Under the pieces are notes generated by a model. That model saw nothing but the letters and a program-made list of their open reading frames with translations, was not told the origin of the DNA and searched no databases. A stretch of DNA of 64,000 nt, taken from Halalkalibacter suaedae (GTDB lineage Bacteria > Bacillota > Bacilli > Bacillales > Bacillaceae_D). The translations under genes and the position numbers were made by a program. The first letter of the stretch is position 1. The number at the start of each line of letters is the position of its first letter. This document shows positions 1 through 8,321 of the stretch, piece after piece. Where the stretch lies: the NCBI RefSeq assembly GCF_017939705.1, contig NZ_JAGKSQ010000010.1:48413-112412 (forward strand), read 5' to 3'.

Positions 1-130
1 CCTCCGCTTTCTCCTCTGCTTCTGCCTCTACTTTCTCCTCCGCGTTTGAAGTATTCGAACTACCAGATGAACACGCTACCAAACTAAAAGTTAAAAATAA
101 AGCAAATAAACCTACTATATACCTTTTCAA
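1..130 (-). CDS. Lipoprotein, N-terminal fragment
   Basis: Only the 5' end of this gene is in the window; it runs off the left edge. The product begins with two positive residues, a hydrophobic stretch and a lipobox (Leu-Val-Ala-Cys), then a Ser/Asn-rich spacer and a Glu/Ala/Lys-rich segment. It should therefore be exported, lipidated on the cysteine and held on the outer face of the membrane. I chose the TTG at 130 because a GGGGG ribosome site lies just upstream; an ATG at 145 overlaps that site and is less likely. The function cannot be read from the visible part. Confidence 0.7.
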   Translation of the reverse strand, partial: MKRYIVGLFALFLTFSLVACSSGSSNTSNAEEKVEAEAEEKAE

Positions 131-322
131 TGTTGTAACCCCCATAATATTTTCTCTATCTTTTTATAACAATATCATATTTTGTCATATTTTTACTTAT
201 TTCAGGAAAATTTTTATTCTACGATGGAATAAAGGGTCAAGATTTATATGATTCTCTAAACTACCTTGCATTTAACATTTATCCCCTGTTTATTCCTGTT
301 TAAAAAACTAATAATTTACTTA

Positions 323-352
323 TTGAAATTAAATGTAATAATTTGCTATTAT
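323..352 (+). promoter_or_regulatory. Probable SigA promoter of the protease-toxin operon
   Basis: TTGAAA at 323-328 and TATTAT at 347-352 are separated by 18 bases, close to the vegetative sigma-A consensus. They lie about 100 bases upstream of the subtilase start. The rest of 131-451 is AT-rich and shows nothing else recognisable. Confidence 0.5.
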
Positions 353-451
353 ATCAATGTATCACCAATTGCTAGTGCAAAACTAATAGAGAGGGGATGA
401 CCTTTACCCTGCATTGATAGATTACAATTTTTTTAGAAGGTATTGACAAAA

Positions 452-1399
452 ATGAACAAAAATCTGAACTATCTCTTATTCTTTGCATCAGGGATTATAA
501 TTCTCGTACTCCTCATTCTCGTTATTAGGAATGACAATGTTCCTAGCAGTGAGGGGAAAGCAACACCCCAACAGAAGATTGAGAACTGGGCTCTTGACTA
601 TGTTGGTTCTGACTCAAGTAAAGTTACCGATCCTATAAAAATAGCGATATTGGATAGTGGTATCAATAAGAAGCATAAAGAATTCAATGATGTAATCTTT
701 AAAGAATACAACGTAATTGCTCCGGATGAGAAGATTACAGATGATTTGGGGCACGGGACTGCAATCGCTGGAATTATAGCAGCAAAAGGCATTAAAACTA
801 CTGGCATTATACAAAACGTCATACTTTATGATGTAAAGGTGCTCAATGAAAAAGGGCAAGGAAAAATTGAAGATGTGGTCGAAGGAATCGAGTGGAGTAT
901 AAAACAGAATGTAGACATGATTAACATTAGCTTCGGTTTTTCAAGTGATAAGGCGGAACTAAAATCCTCAATAGAAAAAGCAATCGAACAGAATATTGTC
1001 ATCACTGCCGCCGCAGGAAACACTCTGGGTCTAACGGTAGACTTTCCAGCTCAATATAATGATGTTTTATCCATTTCTTCATTTGATAAACACTTTAAAC
1101 TTGACCCTTTTTCAGGAGTCGGAAAAATTGACTATTCTGCTCCAGGTGTTGAGGTTATCTCTACAGATAACAAAGGTTCCTACTCAACATTTTCAGGTAC
1201 CTCTTTCGCTACTGCTTATGCCACAGGTGTTATTGCAACTATTCTAAATGACCCATCAGTGCGTAATACCGATATCAAAAAAGAAAAACTCCTCACGTAT
1301 GTTGTGAAATTAGGTGCAGAAGAACAATTTGGGGAAGGTTTTCTAACATTAAAAAAAGAAAAAGTAGAGGAGCTTCTTTATGAAAAAGAACTTGATTAA
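452..1399 (+). CDS. Membrane-anchored subtilisin-like serine protease (S8)
   Basis: This is a peptidase S8 catalytic domain tethered by one N-terminal membrane helix (about residues 8-26). The triad is visible: Asp68 in Asp-Ser-Gly, His101 in Gly-His-Gly-Thr and Ser251 in Gly-Thr-Ser-Phe-Ala-Thr, with oxyanion Asn190 in Ala-Ala-Gly-Asn. About 40 residues separate the helix from the catalytic core, so there is no full-size inhibitor propeptide. The active site should face outward. The gene overlaps the next, toxin-like gene by 20 bases, so the two are probably translated together, and processing of that protein is a reasonable guess. A TTG at 443 is possible but lies only 2 bases from the AGAAGG site; the ATG at 452 is better spaced. 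Confidence 0.88.
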   Translation: MNKNLNYLLFFASGIIILVLLILVIRNDNVPSSEGKATPQQKIENWALDYVGSDSSKVTDPIKIAILDSGINKKHKEFNDVIFKEYNVIAPDEKITDDLGHGTAIAGIIAAKGIKTTGIIQNVILYDVKVLNEKGQGKIEDVVEGIEWSIKQNVDMINISFGFSSDKAELKSSIEKAIEQNIVITAAAGNTLGLTVDFPAQYNDVLSISSFDKHFKLDPFSGVGKIDYSAPGVEVISTDNKGSYSTFSGTSFATAYATGVIATILNDPSVRNTDIKKEKLLTYVVKLGAEEQFGEGFLTLKKEKVEELLYEKELD

Positions 1400-2279
1400 A
1401 TTATTAGTTGCTACACTTTTGTTTACTAGTATTGCAGGAGTTTCTCCGACTGCGTTTGCCGAAGAACCAAAAACAGAAGATCCTTTTGAAAGTGCTCAAC
1501 CAATTGATGTGAATTTTGAGGAATCAGTTGAAGAAGTTTCTAGTGATGATGATACAATAGTGTATGAAGTTACTGCAGAAGAATTAGGAATTAATAATGA
1601 CTCCTTTAAGATGGTAGTAGAAGAGTCTACAGAAGAAGCAGAAGAAATGACTGTATACTCGGAGTTTGAAACGGGCTATTTGTCATTTGCATCAGAGCTA
1701 TCAATTAATATTGATACTGGTGATTTTCATGTCACTGAAGAACAAACATCGGAAACTGGACAAGTAACAGAAACAACATATGATATCTTTTTTAATGAAA
1801 TAGAGGGTGAAAATTTCATAGCCTACTTGATAGACAGAAATACCGGCGAGCTTTATGAGGTTAATACTATTGATGCTCAGGCTTCCGCTATTCCCGTCCT
1901 TGCCCTAGTTCTTAAACAAGGTGCAAAATGGGCTATTAAGAAATATGGAAAGAAAGCATTAATTAGTGCTTTTGGGAAATACGCACTGAGTAATGCCATT
2001 AAAAAAGTTGCTAAATTAACAGTGAAAGATAAACACCTAAAAAGTGATAAAAGAGGTTATCAAAAGTTTAATACTGATAGCCAAACTACTGCAAAAGGAT
2101 GGATTAAAGAAGCATTACAAAAAGCGTCGGTTTCTAATTTTGAAATAAACGATAATGAAAAGTTATCTTTTAAGTTTGAAGTCAATTTAGGAAAAAAAGT
2201 AGGAACCAAAGGTGAAACAAAAATAAGAATAGTGATAGGATATGATGGTAAAATATGGACCGCATTCCCAGTAAAATAA
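1380..2279 (+). CDS. Secreted toxin-like protein (possible SAR2788-type)
   Basis: Signal peptide residues 1-27 end at an Ala-Phe-Ala cleavage site. A very acidic region follows (about 28-165), then a short hydrophobic stretch (169-178) and a basic Lys/Ala-rich segment (180-215). The compact C-terminal domain (about 216-299) is Lys-rich and ends in a strand with Gly-Lys-Ile-Trp-Thr-Ala-Phe-Pro. That ending resembles small RNase-like toxin domains of polymorphic toxins, and the overall plan recalls the family named SAR2788 putative toxin; both are recognised from memory. The gene overlaps the protease upstream by 20 bases and the next gene by 25 bases. Such tight coupling is typical of toxin-immunity pairs. 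The toxic activity is inferred, not shown. Confidence 0.6.
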   Translation: MKKNLIKLLVATLLFTSIAGVSPTAFAEEPKTEDPFESAQPIDVNFEESVEEVSSDDDTIVYEVTAEELGINNDSFKMVVEESTEEAEEMTVYSEFETGYLSFASELSINIDTGDFHVTEEQTSETGQVTETTYDIFFNEIEGENFIAYLIDRNTGELYEVNTIDAQASAIPVLALVLKQGAKWAIKKYGKKALISAFGKYALSNAIKKVAKLTVKDKHLKSDKRGYQKFNTDSQTTAKGWIKEALQKASVSNFEINDNEKLSFKFEVNLGKKVGTKGETKIRIVIGYDGKIWTAFPVK

Positions 2280-2728
2280 ACTTTGAATTCAATTTTGTTT
2301 GTGATAAGAACATTATTTCGAATAAGGATAAAAAAGATATCCCTACTATATTAGCTGTAGAGGCCACACTTACAATAAGAATTAATAATGAATTGTACTT
2401 CGAAACTGAACTTGCAATACTTGAATTTTATAAATCCTTGTATAGATGGAAGGAAAAGATTACGGAGGGTGATATACCAGAATTTCATTATTATACCGTT
2501 GAATATGATGACTATGAGGATGGAGCCATTCTGTCATTGATTCCCTTTTCCAATATGGCCAGAGTGAAATCTATATGGGCAGAACAAGATTTGTATAATG
2601 TTTTTGATTTAGACTATATTGTAAAGGAATTCATACTTTTGGAGGAGACCCTACAGCGGGATATAGAAGAATACTTTGAAATTAGTTTAAAAGACTTCAT
2701 TAAATACATCCCCCACCAATATAGTTAA
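2255..2728 (+). CDS. Probable immunity protein of the upstream toxin
   Basis: This is a 157-residue acidic cytoplasmic protein with no signal peptide or membrane helix. It begins inside the last 25 bases of the toxin-like gene, in another frame, so it is likely made by translational coupling. I do not recognise a named domain with certainty. It looks like an alternating strand/helix protein with many Glu, Asp, Tyr and Phe residues, as is common in immunity proteins that bind basic toxin domains. The role is inferred from overlap, charge and size. Confidence 0.5.
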   Translation: MDRIPSKINFEFNFVCDKNIISNKDKKDIPTILAVEATLTIRINNELYFETELAILEFYKSLYRWKEKITEGDIPEFHYYTVEYDDYEDGAILSLIPFSNMARVKSIWAEQDLYNVFDLDYIVKEFILLEETLQRDIEEYFEISLKDFIKYIPHQYS

Positions 2729-2780
2729 CAAAAATGATTAGCATATATTATAGACTAACCTAGATAAAAGAGACACTATA

Positions 2781-2834
2781 AAACACCTTTGAAATAGACA
2801 CTTAATTCAAGTGCTAATTCGGAGGTGTTTTTTC
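2781..2834 (+). terminator. Terminator of the protease-toxin-immunity operon
   Basis: AAACACCT pairs with AGGTGTTT across a loop that holds a second small stem (ACACTT with AAGTGC), and a run of T follows. It lies 53 bases past the last stop codon of the operon. Confidence 0.65.
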
Positions 2835-3148
2835 ATGATCAAAATCAATTTTGACGTGAAACAAAGTGAGCAGTAGATAAGAACTCTTAAGAACTTCTTT
2901 AAGAAAGAAGGCTAAGTTAAGAAAATAATAATTAGATAAAGGCGCTTGACTATGGCCAAGTGCCTCTTTATTTTTACTGGTAAATACGTTTATTCTCTTA
3001 CACATGAACCTTTTACTTTTTACCCCTATTACCAGTTAAAGATCTGTCTAATCTCTTCGTTCCTCCCAAAGAATCATTTAAAATCCTAGTGATCTTTGAA
3101 AGTATGAATAGGACATTCCTTGCCAGGCATACCTTTTTCTGAGGTGAG
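2835..3148. other. Intergenic stretch with a second hairpin
   Basis: No gene is convincing here. A hairpin at 2939-2975 (AGGCGCTTG with CAAGTGCCT, then a T-rich tract) looks like another + strand terminator. Before it, from 2835, is a short ATG frame of 13 codons that continues in frame past a TAG for 12 more codons. This may be debris of a lost gene, but it is too short to identify. Confidence 0.35.
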
Positions 3149-3895
3149 ATGATGAACAGCATTGTTCGACTTCCAAAGAGTAAACTAATCACTGTATTCA
3201 CAGAAAATGTCTCAAATGAGGATAAAAGAAGAATTGAGAAGTTGAAAGATCAATTTTTGTTACTTGATATACTTGTTCCTGTAGAGCAAGATCCCGATGA
3301 AGATGTTTACTATGTAGTCGGGAAGTACGCTATCTATGATGTTTATTATAATGAAGATGATCACGTATACTGTTTACTTGAAGAGTATTCTGGGACTACT
3401 CGGAATCAGTTAATTAAAATAGCAAGGAGATTTCTATTCCATCATCTCAGTAGCAAGACGAAGCAACGGATGGTTGATCAACTGATCATGAACCAATTCA
3501 CAGAACATGAAATCTTTACTCAAACATATTTTCAACCTAGTCAAAAAAAGACTTACTTCTATCATGCTGATGTTCCTAGTTACGTCATTTCACAGAATGA
3601 GCAACACAGTCGCCCTAGTTCCATTGCCACGATTAATCAAGTTACCAGAATGACTAACCATAATCAACTTCCTGATCATATCCGCGTAAATCTTTTTGCT
3701 AGAGCCCACAATCGTACACTTACTCAAGAACAACTAAGAGCAGTTGGTAAAATGTTAAATCAGACCGAGGGATTTTTAGAACTTACTGATATACAACAAA
3801 AGAAAGTCCTACAGTTTGTTCTCTGCAACCAAGCGTTCCTCATCAAGACATGGCAACAAAAAATAGATAGTTATCTAACCGGCAAAAAGCTCTAA
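3149..3895 (+). CDS. Hypothetical protein, possible ParB-N-like start
   Basis: This is a 248-residue soluble protein with no signal peptide or membrane helix. The first ~60 residues (Val-Arg-Leu-Pro-Lys-Ser-Lys, then Leu-Val-Pro-Val and a Tyr-Val-Val-Gly-Lys-Tyr segment) loosely resemble ParB/sulfiredoxin-like N-terminal domains, where an Ile-Val-Pro-type strand precedes a Gly-His-Arg-type turn. The match is weak and the catalytic residues of that fold are not obvious. The second half is helical, rich in Gln, Asn and His. A GAGGTG site stands just before two adjacent ATG codons (3149 and 3152); the second is better spaced. It stands alone on its strand. Function is not known. Confidence 0.55.
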   Translation: MMNSIVRLPKSKLITVFTENVSNEDKRRIEKLKDQFLLLDILVPVEQDPDEDVYYVVGKYAIYDVYYNEDDHVYCLLEEYSGTTRNQLIKIARRFLFHHLSSKTKQRMVDQLIMNQFTEHEIFTQTYFQPSQKKTYFYHADVPSYVISQNEQHSRPSSIATINQVTRMTNHNQLPDHIRVNLFARAHNRTLTQEQLRAVGKMLNQTEGFLELTDIQQKKVLQFVLCNQAFLIKTWQQKIDSYLTGKKL

Positions 3896-3962
3896 TCGAA
3901 GATTACGTTCATCCTTCTTCATTATTTTCTTTATCGTATAGACATACCCGACTAACTTTAAA

Positions 3963-3992
3963 TATGGAAACAAGAGAACCGTCCCCCCCGTT
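3963..3992 (+). repeat. Possible REP-like half-site
   Basis: The string GGAAACAAGAGAACCGTCCCC and the C-run after it match, from memory, one arm of short palindromic repeats scattered through Bacillaceae genomes, some linked to REP-associated transposases. The matching second arm is not seen nearby, so this would be a decayed or single arm. Confidence 0.35.
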
Positions 3993-4091
3993 TACGTTTA
4001 CCCCGTTCAAAAAAATCTCCAAATGCGACATTTATGCCGTGGTCACTCTCTTCTATCAGATGGATAATGTCTGTAAAAGGAGAGGACGACG

Positions 4092-4361
4092 TTGAGTGAT
4101 GAGCAGGAGTATAAGACACAATTGGGCAAGGCCATTCGCAACAAGCGTACCGAACTAGGTGCCACAATTGAAAAAGTCGCTGGGATCGCCGACATCCATA
4201 CTCGAACGCTTCAGCGGATCGAACACGGTGAAACCTCTCCACAGGTAACGACCTTGGTTAAGATTGCCATTGCCCTTGATCTTTCCTCGACTGCCGAACT
4301 ACTGAAGGACGCTGACAAAACGGTCTACCCTCTATTTAAGAAAGCGTACGAAGAAGAATAG
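4092..4361 (+). CDS. XRE-family helix-turn-helix regulator
   Basis: This is an 89-residue DNA-binding protein made almost entirely of one Cro/CI-type HTH domain (about residues 8-70). The recognition region has the usual Ile-His-Thr-Arg-Thr-Leu-Gln-Arg-Ile-Glu-His-Gly pattern followed by Ser-Pro. Translation starts at a TTG preceded by AGGAGAGG. It lies 108 bases upstream of the ComK homologue on the same strand, so it could act on that gene, but no operator is visible. Its target is unknown. Confidence 0.82.
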   Translation: MSDEQEYKTQLGKAIRNKRTELGATIEKVAGIADIHTRTLQRIEHGETSPQVTTLVKIAIALDLSSTAELLKDADKTVYPLFKKAYEEE

Positions 4362-4469
4362 CATTCTCTCTTTACATAAAAAACTACCTCTAGCAGGTAA
4401 TCATATAAATGACAAACAAACCTCTCCGTCCCATCACAACAAAAAAAGCCACGTAAGGAGCAACTGCCC

Positions 4470-4949
4470 ATGAATCAACTCATTCTCCAGCAGTATGACA
4501 TTACGAAAGACACCATGGCCCTAATCCCAGGACGACACACTGATTACGAAACACTAATCCTTGAACCACACCAGCAACTAGCAGTCACTCAAAGCGCACT
4601 TTCGATTCTAAAGATAGCCTGTCTAGAAGGCGGCTCCACCTACGACGGACGCCGACAAGCCGTGATTCATCAAACAGGTGCCCAGAGCAAAGTCCCTATC
4701 CCAATTTACCCAAAAGAATCAATCTTCACCTTCCCCACACACTCAGCAAACTCCTATGAATGCATCTGGCTCTTCTACCACCATATTAAATCAATCAAAC
4801 CACACGAAAAAAAGCCCAATTATTCAATTGTCACATTCAAAAACTATCAAACATTCGAGGTTAACGTATCGTATCAAAGTCTGATGAGACAGCTGCAGCG
4901 GACGAGTTATTGTATAGTTAAGTTTGGGTATGTTGGTTTGGAAGTTTGA
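4470..4949 (+). CDS. comK: ComK-family competence transcription factor
   Basis: This 159-residue protein carries the ComK pattern. It has an N-terminal Tyr-x-Ile-x-x-Asp-Thr-Met-Ala stretch, a Cys-x-x-Gly-Gly-Ser-Thr-Tyr-Asp-Gly-Arg segment, Lys-Val-Pro-Ile, then Phe-Thr-Phe-Pro-Thr-x-Ser, Cys-x-Trp and a terminal Arg-Thr. ComK binds AT-boxes upstream of late competence genes and its own gene. The length is slightly below that of Bacillus subtilis ComK (192 residues), with a shorter tail past the core. The start ATG follows AAGGAGC. No competence machinery genes are nearby, as is usual for comK. It could be one of two ComK paralogues, as found in several Bacillaceae. Confidence 0.8.
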   Translation: MNQLILQQYDITKDTMALIPGRHTDYETLILEPHQQLAVTQSALSILKIACLEGGSTYDGRRQAVIHQTGAQSKVPIPIYPKESIFTFPTHSANSYECIWLFYHHIKSIKPHEKKPNYSIVTFKNYQTFEVNVSYQSLMRQLQRTSYCIVKFGYVGLEV

Positions 4950-5387
4950 GAACATGATTCCAAAGACTATACTAGCTTATAAATTACATAGCATTCAGTT
5001 TTGATCTTAAGAACTAAACCCTCAGTCATAATCACTATCTATCATCAAACCCACAGACCATGACCTGCAATTAATATACGGTTCTATTTTCGACATATTT
5101 CGAGTGAAGGCAGGTAAACAAGCTACACTATTTCATTTAACTTTTTATCATTTTTTATGGGGGGTTTATAAAGGACGGAGGATTTCATATCAAGATTTGA
5201 TGGTAAATACTATGCCAGAGGGTGGAAATGGACATGGAGTAATCAGAACCACAAATGACTTCGTTCTCACCATAGAATCAGGAACTGTACCAATAAGTGC
5301 CTCTAGGAGTTTCCCGATCTTCCTACCTGAGGACAAAAGCTAGAGTAAGAGCTAATTTACTATCAACAAACGTATTGTCTCTATATG
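4950..5387. other. Gap without a convincing gene
   Basis: A 79-codon GTG frame (5104-5343, + strand) is open here, but it has no ribosome binding site and no recognisable motif. I see no other feature before the terminator at 5388. Confidence 0.4.
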
Positions 5388-5427
5388 AAAAGCACCCAGC
5401 TAAATCAAATTTAGCTGGGTGCTTTTC
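5388..5427. terminator. Bidirectional terminator
   Basis: A near-perfect stem of about 17 pairs (AGCACCCAGCTAAAT with its complement) and a 3-base loop are flanked by A and T runs. It ends the minus-strand membrane protein gene at 5442 and could stop + strand transcripts as well. Confidence 0.8.
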
Positions 5428-5441
5428 TGTTCAACTTTATC

Positions 5442-6620
5442 TTATTTAGGCTCAGGCACTCTGCCCTTGTCTCGGTACCTAATACGTATCACAATAATGG
5501 CTATATATAAAATGCCAGCTAGTAATGGGTAAGCTTGCAATCCAGCAAATGCAGAAAAAGCATCTGCTGCTATGTCGGCTTCAAATCCCAAAAAGCCACT
5601 TTGCTGTGCTTCTGATATATCAGAGGCTAAAGGGTTCAACATCCGAAAGAATTTATAACTCATGAAAAACAAAATCGGAACCATCATCCAGTTAGTGAAA
5701 TTAGCTTTTAAGAAATGTAACCCAACGGCAGTTATACTGAAAATGACAAATAAAAATTTCAACGTTCCTATTGGTGACTCACCGTATATTAATCCATATC
5801 CACTACTTAAATTAGCAATGGTTTCATCCATCAATAACAAAACAATGACTAATGAAATATTTGATAAGACGCCAAGAATCACCCATATAATAGTAGGCTT
5901 TTTTACAATCGCTGATGATGGAGTTATTGAAACAGCGGTTTCCAGATTTGCTCCTTCTAACGACTTGATTTGTGTATCAGGATCATTAGTGCTACTAGTA
6001 ACAGAACCTTCTCTTAAATTTTGGCCACAGTTCATACAATAATTAGGATCACCCACAATTACATTTCCACCAGAAGTACAATAATGCGCAGACGTTCCTT
6101 GATTGCTACTAGTATTAACATTAATAGTTTTGGAATTCAAAAAACCACTAAACTGTCTAGCAACTAAAGAAGCTATCGTTAATCCGATAACTGAAAGCAA
6201 GGCAATGAAAAACCCAAGACCTAATGAAAATTCTCCTATATCTAACTTATTAGAATAATAATTTGAAAAAACTTGTCTTAAAATTGTTAAAACAGAGAAA
6301 GCTATCGTTGCATTTTTTAACCCCTTATGAGAATAATCTTTACTAACCTTATGTAGTGTTATACTGCCAAAAACCAGTGGTAATATTAAGGATACAATGA
6401 TAGCAAGAGTTACAAAACTCCCAAACGAAGAGCTACCTGTTTGAATGATAAGAGATATGTAAGAAAAGATTTGTTCAAATAAGTTGCTACTGTTTATGTC
6501 CAAGAACTCACTTCTACTATCCCCTGGTACAAACTTTGTCCATGGTAGGAAATATGAAACGATTAATAATAGCAGGAAGAAAATCTTTACCTTTTTTTCT
6601 TTATTATGTGTAACTGCCAT
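5442..6620 (-). CDS. Polytopic membrane protein with degenerate zinc ribbon
   Basis: The 392-residue protein has hydrophobic helices at about 11-27, 67-90, 103-115, 132-155 and several more after residue 240. Between the two membrane halves is a soluble insert (about 165-240) with a zinc-ribbon-like segment: Cys181-x-x-Gly184, then Cys195-x-x-Cys198. The usual second cysteine is replaced by Gly, so three of four metal ligands remain. Such ribbons next to membrane domains are common in uncharacterised Bacillota proteins. It has its own terminator and no operon partner. Function unknown. Confidence 0.7.
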   Translation of the reverse strand: MAVTHNKEKKVKIFFLLLLIVSYFLPWTKFVPGDSRSEFLDINSSNLFEQIFSYISLIIQTGSSSFGSFVTLAIIVSLILPLVFGSITLHKVSKDYSHKGLKNATIAFSVLTILRQVFSNYYSNKLDIGEFSLGLGFFIALLSVIGLTIASLVARQFSGFLNSKTINVNTSSNQGTSAHYCTSGGNVIVGDPNYCMNCGQNLREGSVTSSTNDPDTQIKSLEGANLETAVSITPSSAIVKKPTIIWVILGVLSNISLVIVLLLMDETIANLSSGYGLIYGESPIGTLKFLFVIFSITAVGLHFLKANFTNWMMVPILFFMSYKFFRMLNPLASDISEAQQSGFLGFEADIAADAFSAFAGLQAYPLLAGILYIAIIVIRIRYRDKGRVPEPK

Positions 6621-6898
6621 CGCTGTGCCCCTTCAAATAGATAGTTTGATGTAGAAATCCTAACCATCATTTTACAATACTTATAAAACTCCATCTAGCC
6701 CAAAGCTAAACATAAATTTAACTTTGGGCTTACCCGTTTGACTTACTTTATCACATTAACACTTATCTTATCGGGGCCAGGCATATTGGCTTTTTGATCA
6801 AGATAGGATTATGACTAACGAAAGTGAATAATATTAGCTTAGCTTAAAAGGTATTATATGTTAATATATTAAATAAAAATAGAAAGAAAGGATTAAAA

Positions 6899-7138
6899 AT
6901 GAAAAAAACACTTTTAAACATTTTTTTTAAAACGGAAAAAAATCATAATGCTGAATCAATCAACAATGCTTGTTGGATTACTTTATTTTTATGGGGTTCA
7001 GTACTGTTTATAAATTCGATAGGAGAACTTTTTTTTAATGGTCCTGTTATAGGTAGTTCACAATTGGTTCTTTTATTAGGAGTAGTAATATTTTTTTTAA
7101 GTGACTTTATCTACAAAAAAAGAGCACGCCCCTATTAA
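6899..7138 (+). CDS. Small membrane protein, hypothetical
   Basis: The 79-residue product has two hydrophobic helices (about 25-42 and 53-70), a basic N-terminus and a Lys/Arg-rich tail. The ATG is preceded by AGAAAGGA, so it is probably expressed. No family is recognised. Confidence 0.5.
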   Translation: MKKTLLNIFFKTEKNHNAESINNACWITLFLWGSVLFINSIGELFFNGPVIGSSQLVLLLGVVIFFLSDFIYKKRARPY

Positions 7139-7175
7139 CCTGCGTTATAAGTTTTATTTTCTCTACTTCCTCCTA

Positions 7176-8090
7176 TCAATCTAAACAAACCAATCCAGCC
7201 GCACCAACCAACCCAGACATCTGCCCCAACTCAGCCTCAACAATCTCAGTATCCCTTCCAGACGGATTTAACGCATACATCCTTACATACTCTCTAACCG
7301 TCGCAAAAAGCAAATCCCCCGCCTGACTAACCCCTCCACCAATAATCACCTTACCAGGATCCAAACTATTAATGATCGTCACACAACCCATTCCAATATA
7401 CTCAAATGTATCTTGAATAAACAAAGACATCTGTGGATCACCCAGTTTAGCGAGCTCAATCACCTCTTCTGTTGTTACTGGTTTCCCCAATATCATTGAG
7501 GCTCGTTTAGCTATTGCGGTTCCAGAGGCGAGTGAAGTCCAGCAGCCTCTTTGCCCGCAATCACATGGATCCTGTGATGCATCTAGAACGACATGACCGA
7601 ATTCTCCTGCATTTCCGGTCCTTCCTGAGATCAACTTACCGTCCAAAAAGATTCCCGCTCCTATGCCAGTGCTAATTGTAAGGTATACAAAAGAATCATC
7701 TTTTTGAGCTGCTCCCACCCATTTTTCTGCAACGGCAGCGGCATTGGCATCATTCTCTAGTCGAATGGGTAAATCAACGTATTTCTTCATTTCATCGACT
7801 AAATGAAAGTCTCTCCATTTCGGTAGATTGGGAGGAGAGATAATAATTCCTTGGCTAGAATTTAAAGGACCAGGAGCACCTATTCCAATTCCTTTTAGCT
7901 CAGATTGATTAATACCAACTGATAACAACAATTCCCTTAATGAATCTATCATCTCACGTACCATTTCAGTAGGGGGTATATTCTGATTCATCTTGATCGT
8001 CTTTTGAGCTTGGATCACACCTTGGTCATCAACTAGTCCTATGGCTACCTTCGTACCACCAATATCAATACCTACTGCATAATCACCCAT
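7176..8090 (-). CDS. ROK-family sugar kinase (glucokinase-like)
   Basis: This 304-residue ASKHA-fold kinase phosphorylates a hexose with ATP in the cytoplasm. The phosphate-1 loop Asp-Ile-Gly-Gly-Thr-Lys stands at the N-terminus. The Glu-Asn-Asp-Ala-Asn-Ala substrate/catalytic segment and Gly-Glu-Phe-Gly-His follow, then the ROK zinc motif Cys-x-Cys-Gly-x-x-Gly-Cys. After that motif the usual Glu of Gly-Cys-x-Glu is Thr. There is no N-terminal HTH, so it is an enzyme and not a repressor. I set the start at 8090 because GGGAGGG lies just upstream; an in-frame codon at 8132 has no such site. It is a single gene. Substrate is likely glucose or fructose. A decayed relative lies at 10605-10735. 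Confidence 0.85.
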   Translation of the reverse strand: MGDYAVGIDIGGTKVAIGLVDDQGVIQAQKTIKMNQNIPPTEMVREMIDSLRELLLSVGINQSELKGIGIGAPGPLNSSQGIIISPPNLPKWRDFHLVDEMKKYVDLPIRLENDANAAAVAEKWVGAAQKDDSFVYLTISTGIGAGIFLDGKLISGRTGNAGEFGHVVLDASQDPCDCGQRGCWTSLASGTAIAKRASMILGKPVTTEEVIELAKLGDPQMSLFIQDTFEYIGMGCVTIINSLDPGKVIIGGGVSQAGDLLFATVREYVRMYALNPSGRDTEIVEAELGQMSGLVGAAGLVCLD

Positions 8091-8233
8091 TACAATCCCT
8101 CCCTTCAGTTGATCGTGCCCAATAACTAGCAAGTATTTTCTGCATTTGTTACCTCTATATTAAACGATCTCTTTACCCCAATCTAGCTATACACCTAGCT
8201 TTAGATTCCAATAGATCCTTCCTGATTCTAAAG

Positions 8234-8254
8234 GGGGTGACGGGCACCATTCTA
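8234..8254 (+). repeat. Possible REP-like half-site
   Basis: GGTGACGGGCACC and its flanks resemble the GGTGAC-x-GGCACC core of short dispersed palindromes in Bacillaceae, as recalled. Only one copy is seen in this window. Confidence 0.3.
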
Positions 8255-8273
8255 CCAACAGCTACTCCCAAAC

Positions 8274-8315
8274 TAAAAAAAGCACAGCTAGTGTTTTCTA
8301 CACTAACTGTGCCCT
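8274..8315 (-). terminator. Terminator of the amidase gene
   Basis: On the minus strand GCACAGTTAGTGT pairs with ACACTAGCTGTGC and is followed by seven T. It begins just past the amidase stop codon. Confidence 0.8.
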
Positions 8316-8321
8316 TCTTAC

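Noticed and set aside
5104..5343. 79-codon GTG frame between comK and the terminator
   Set aside because: No ribosome binding site, no recognisable domain and unclear codon use; kept only as a remark in the gap entry.
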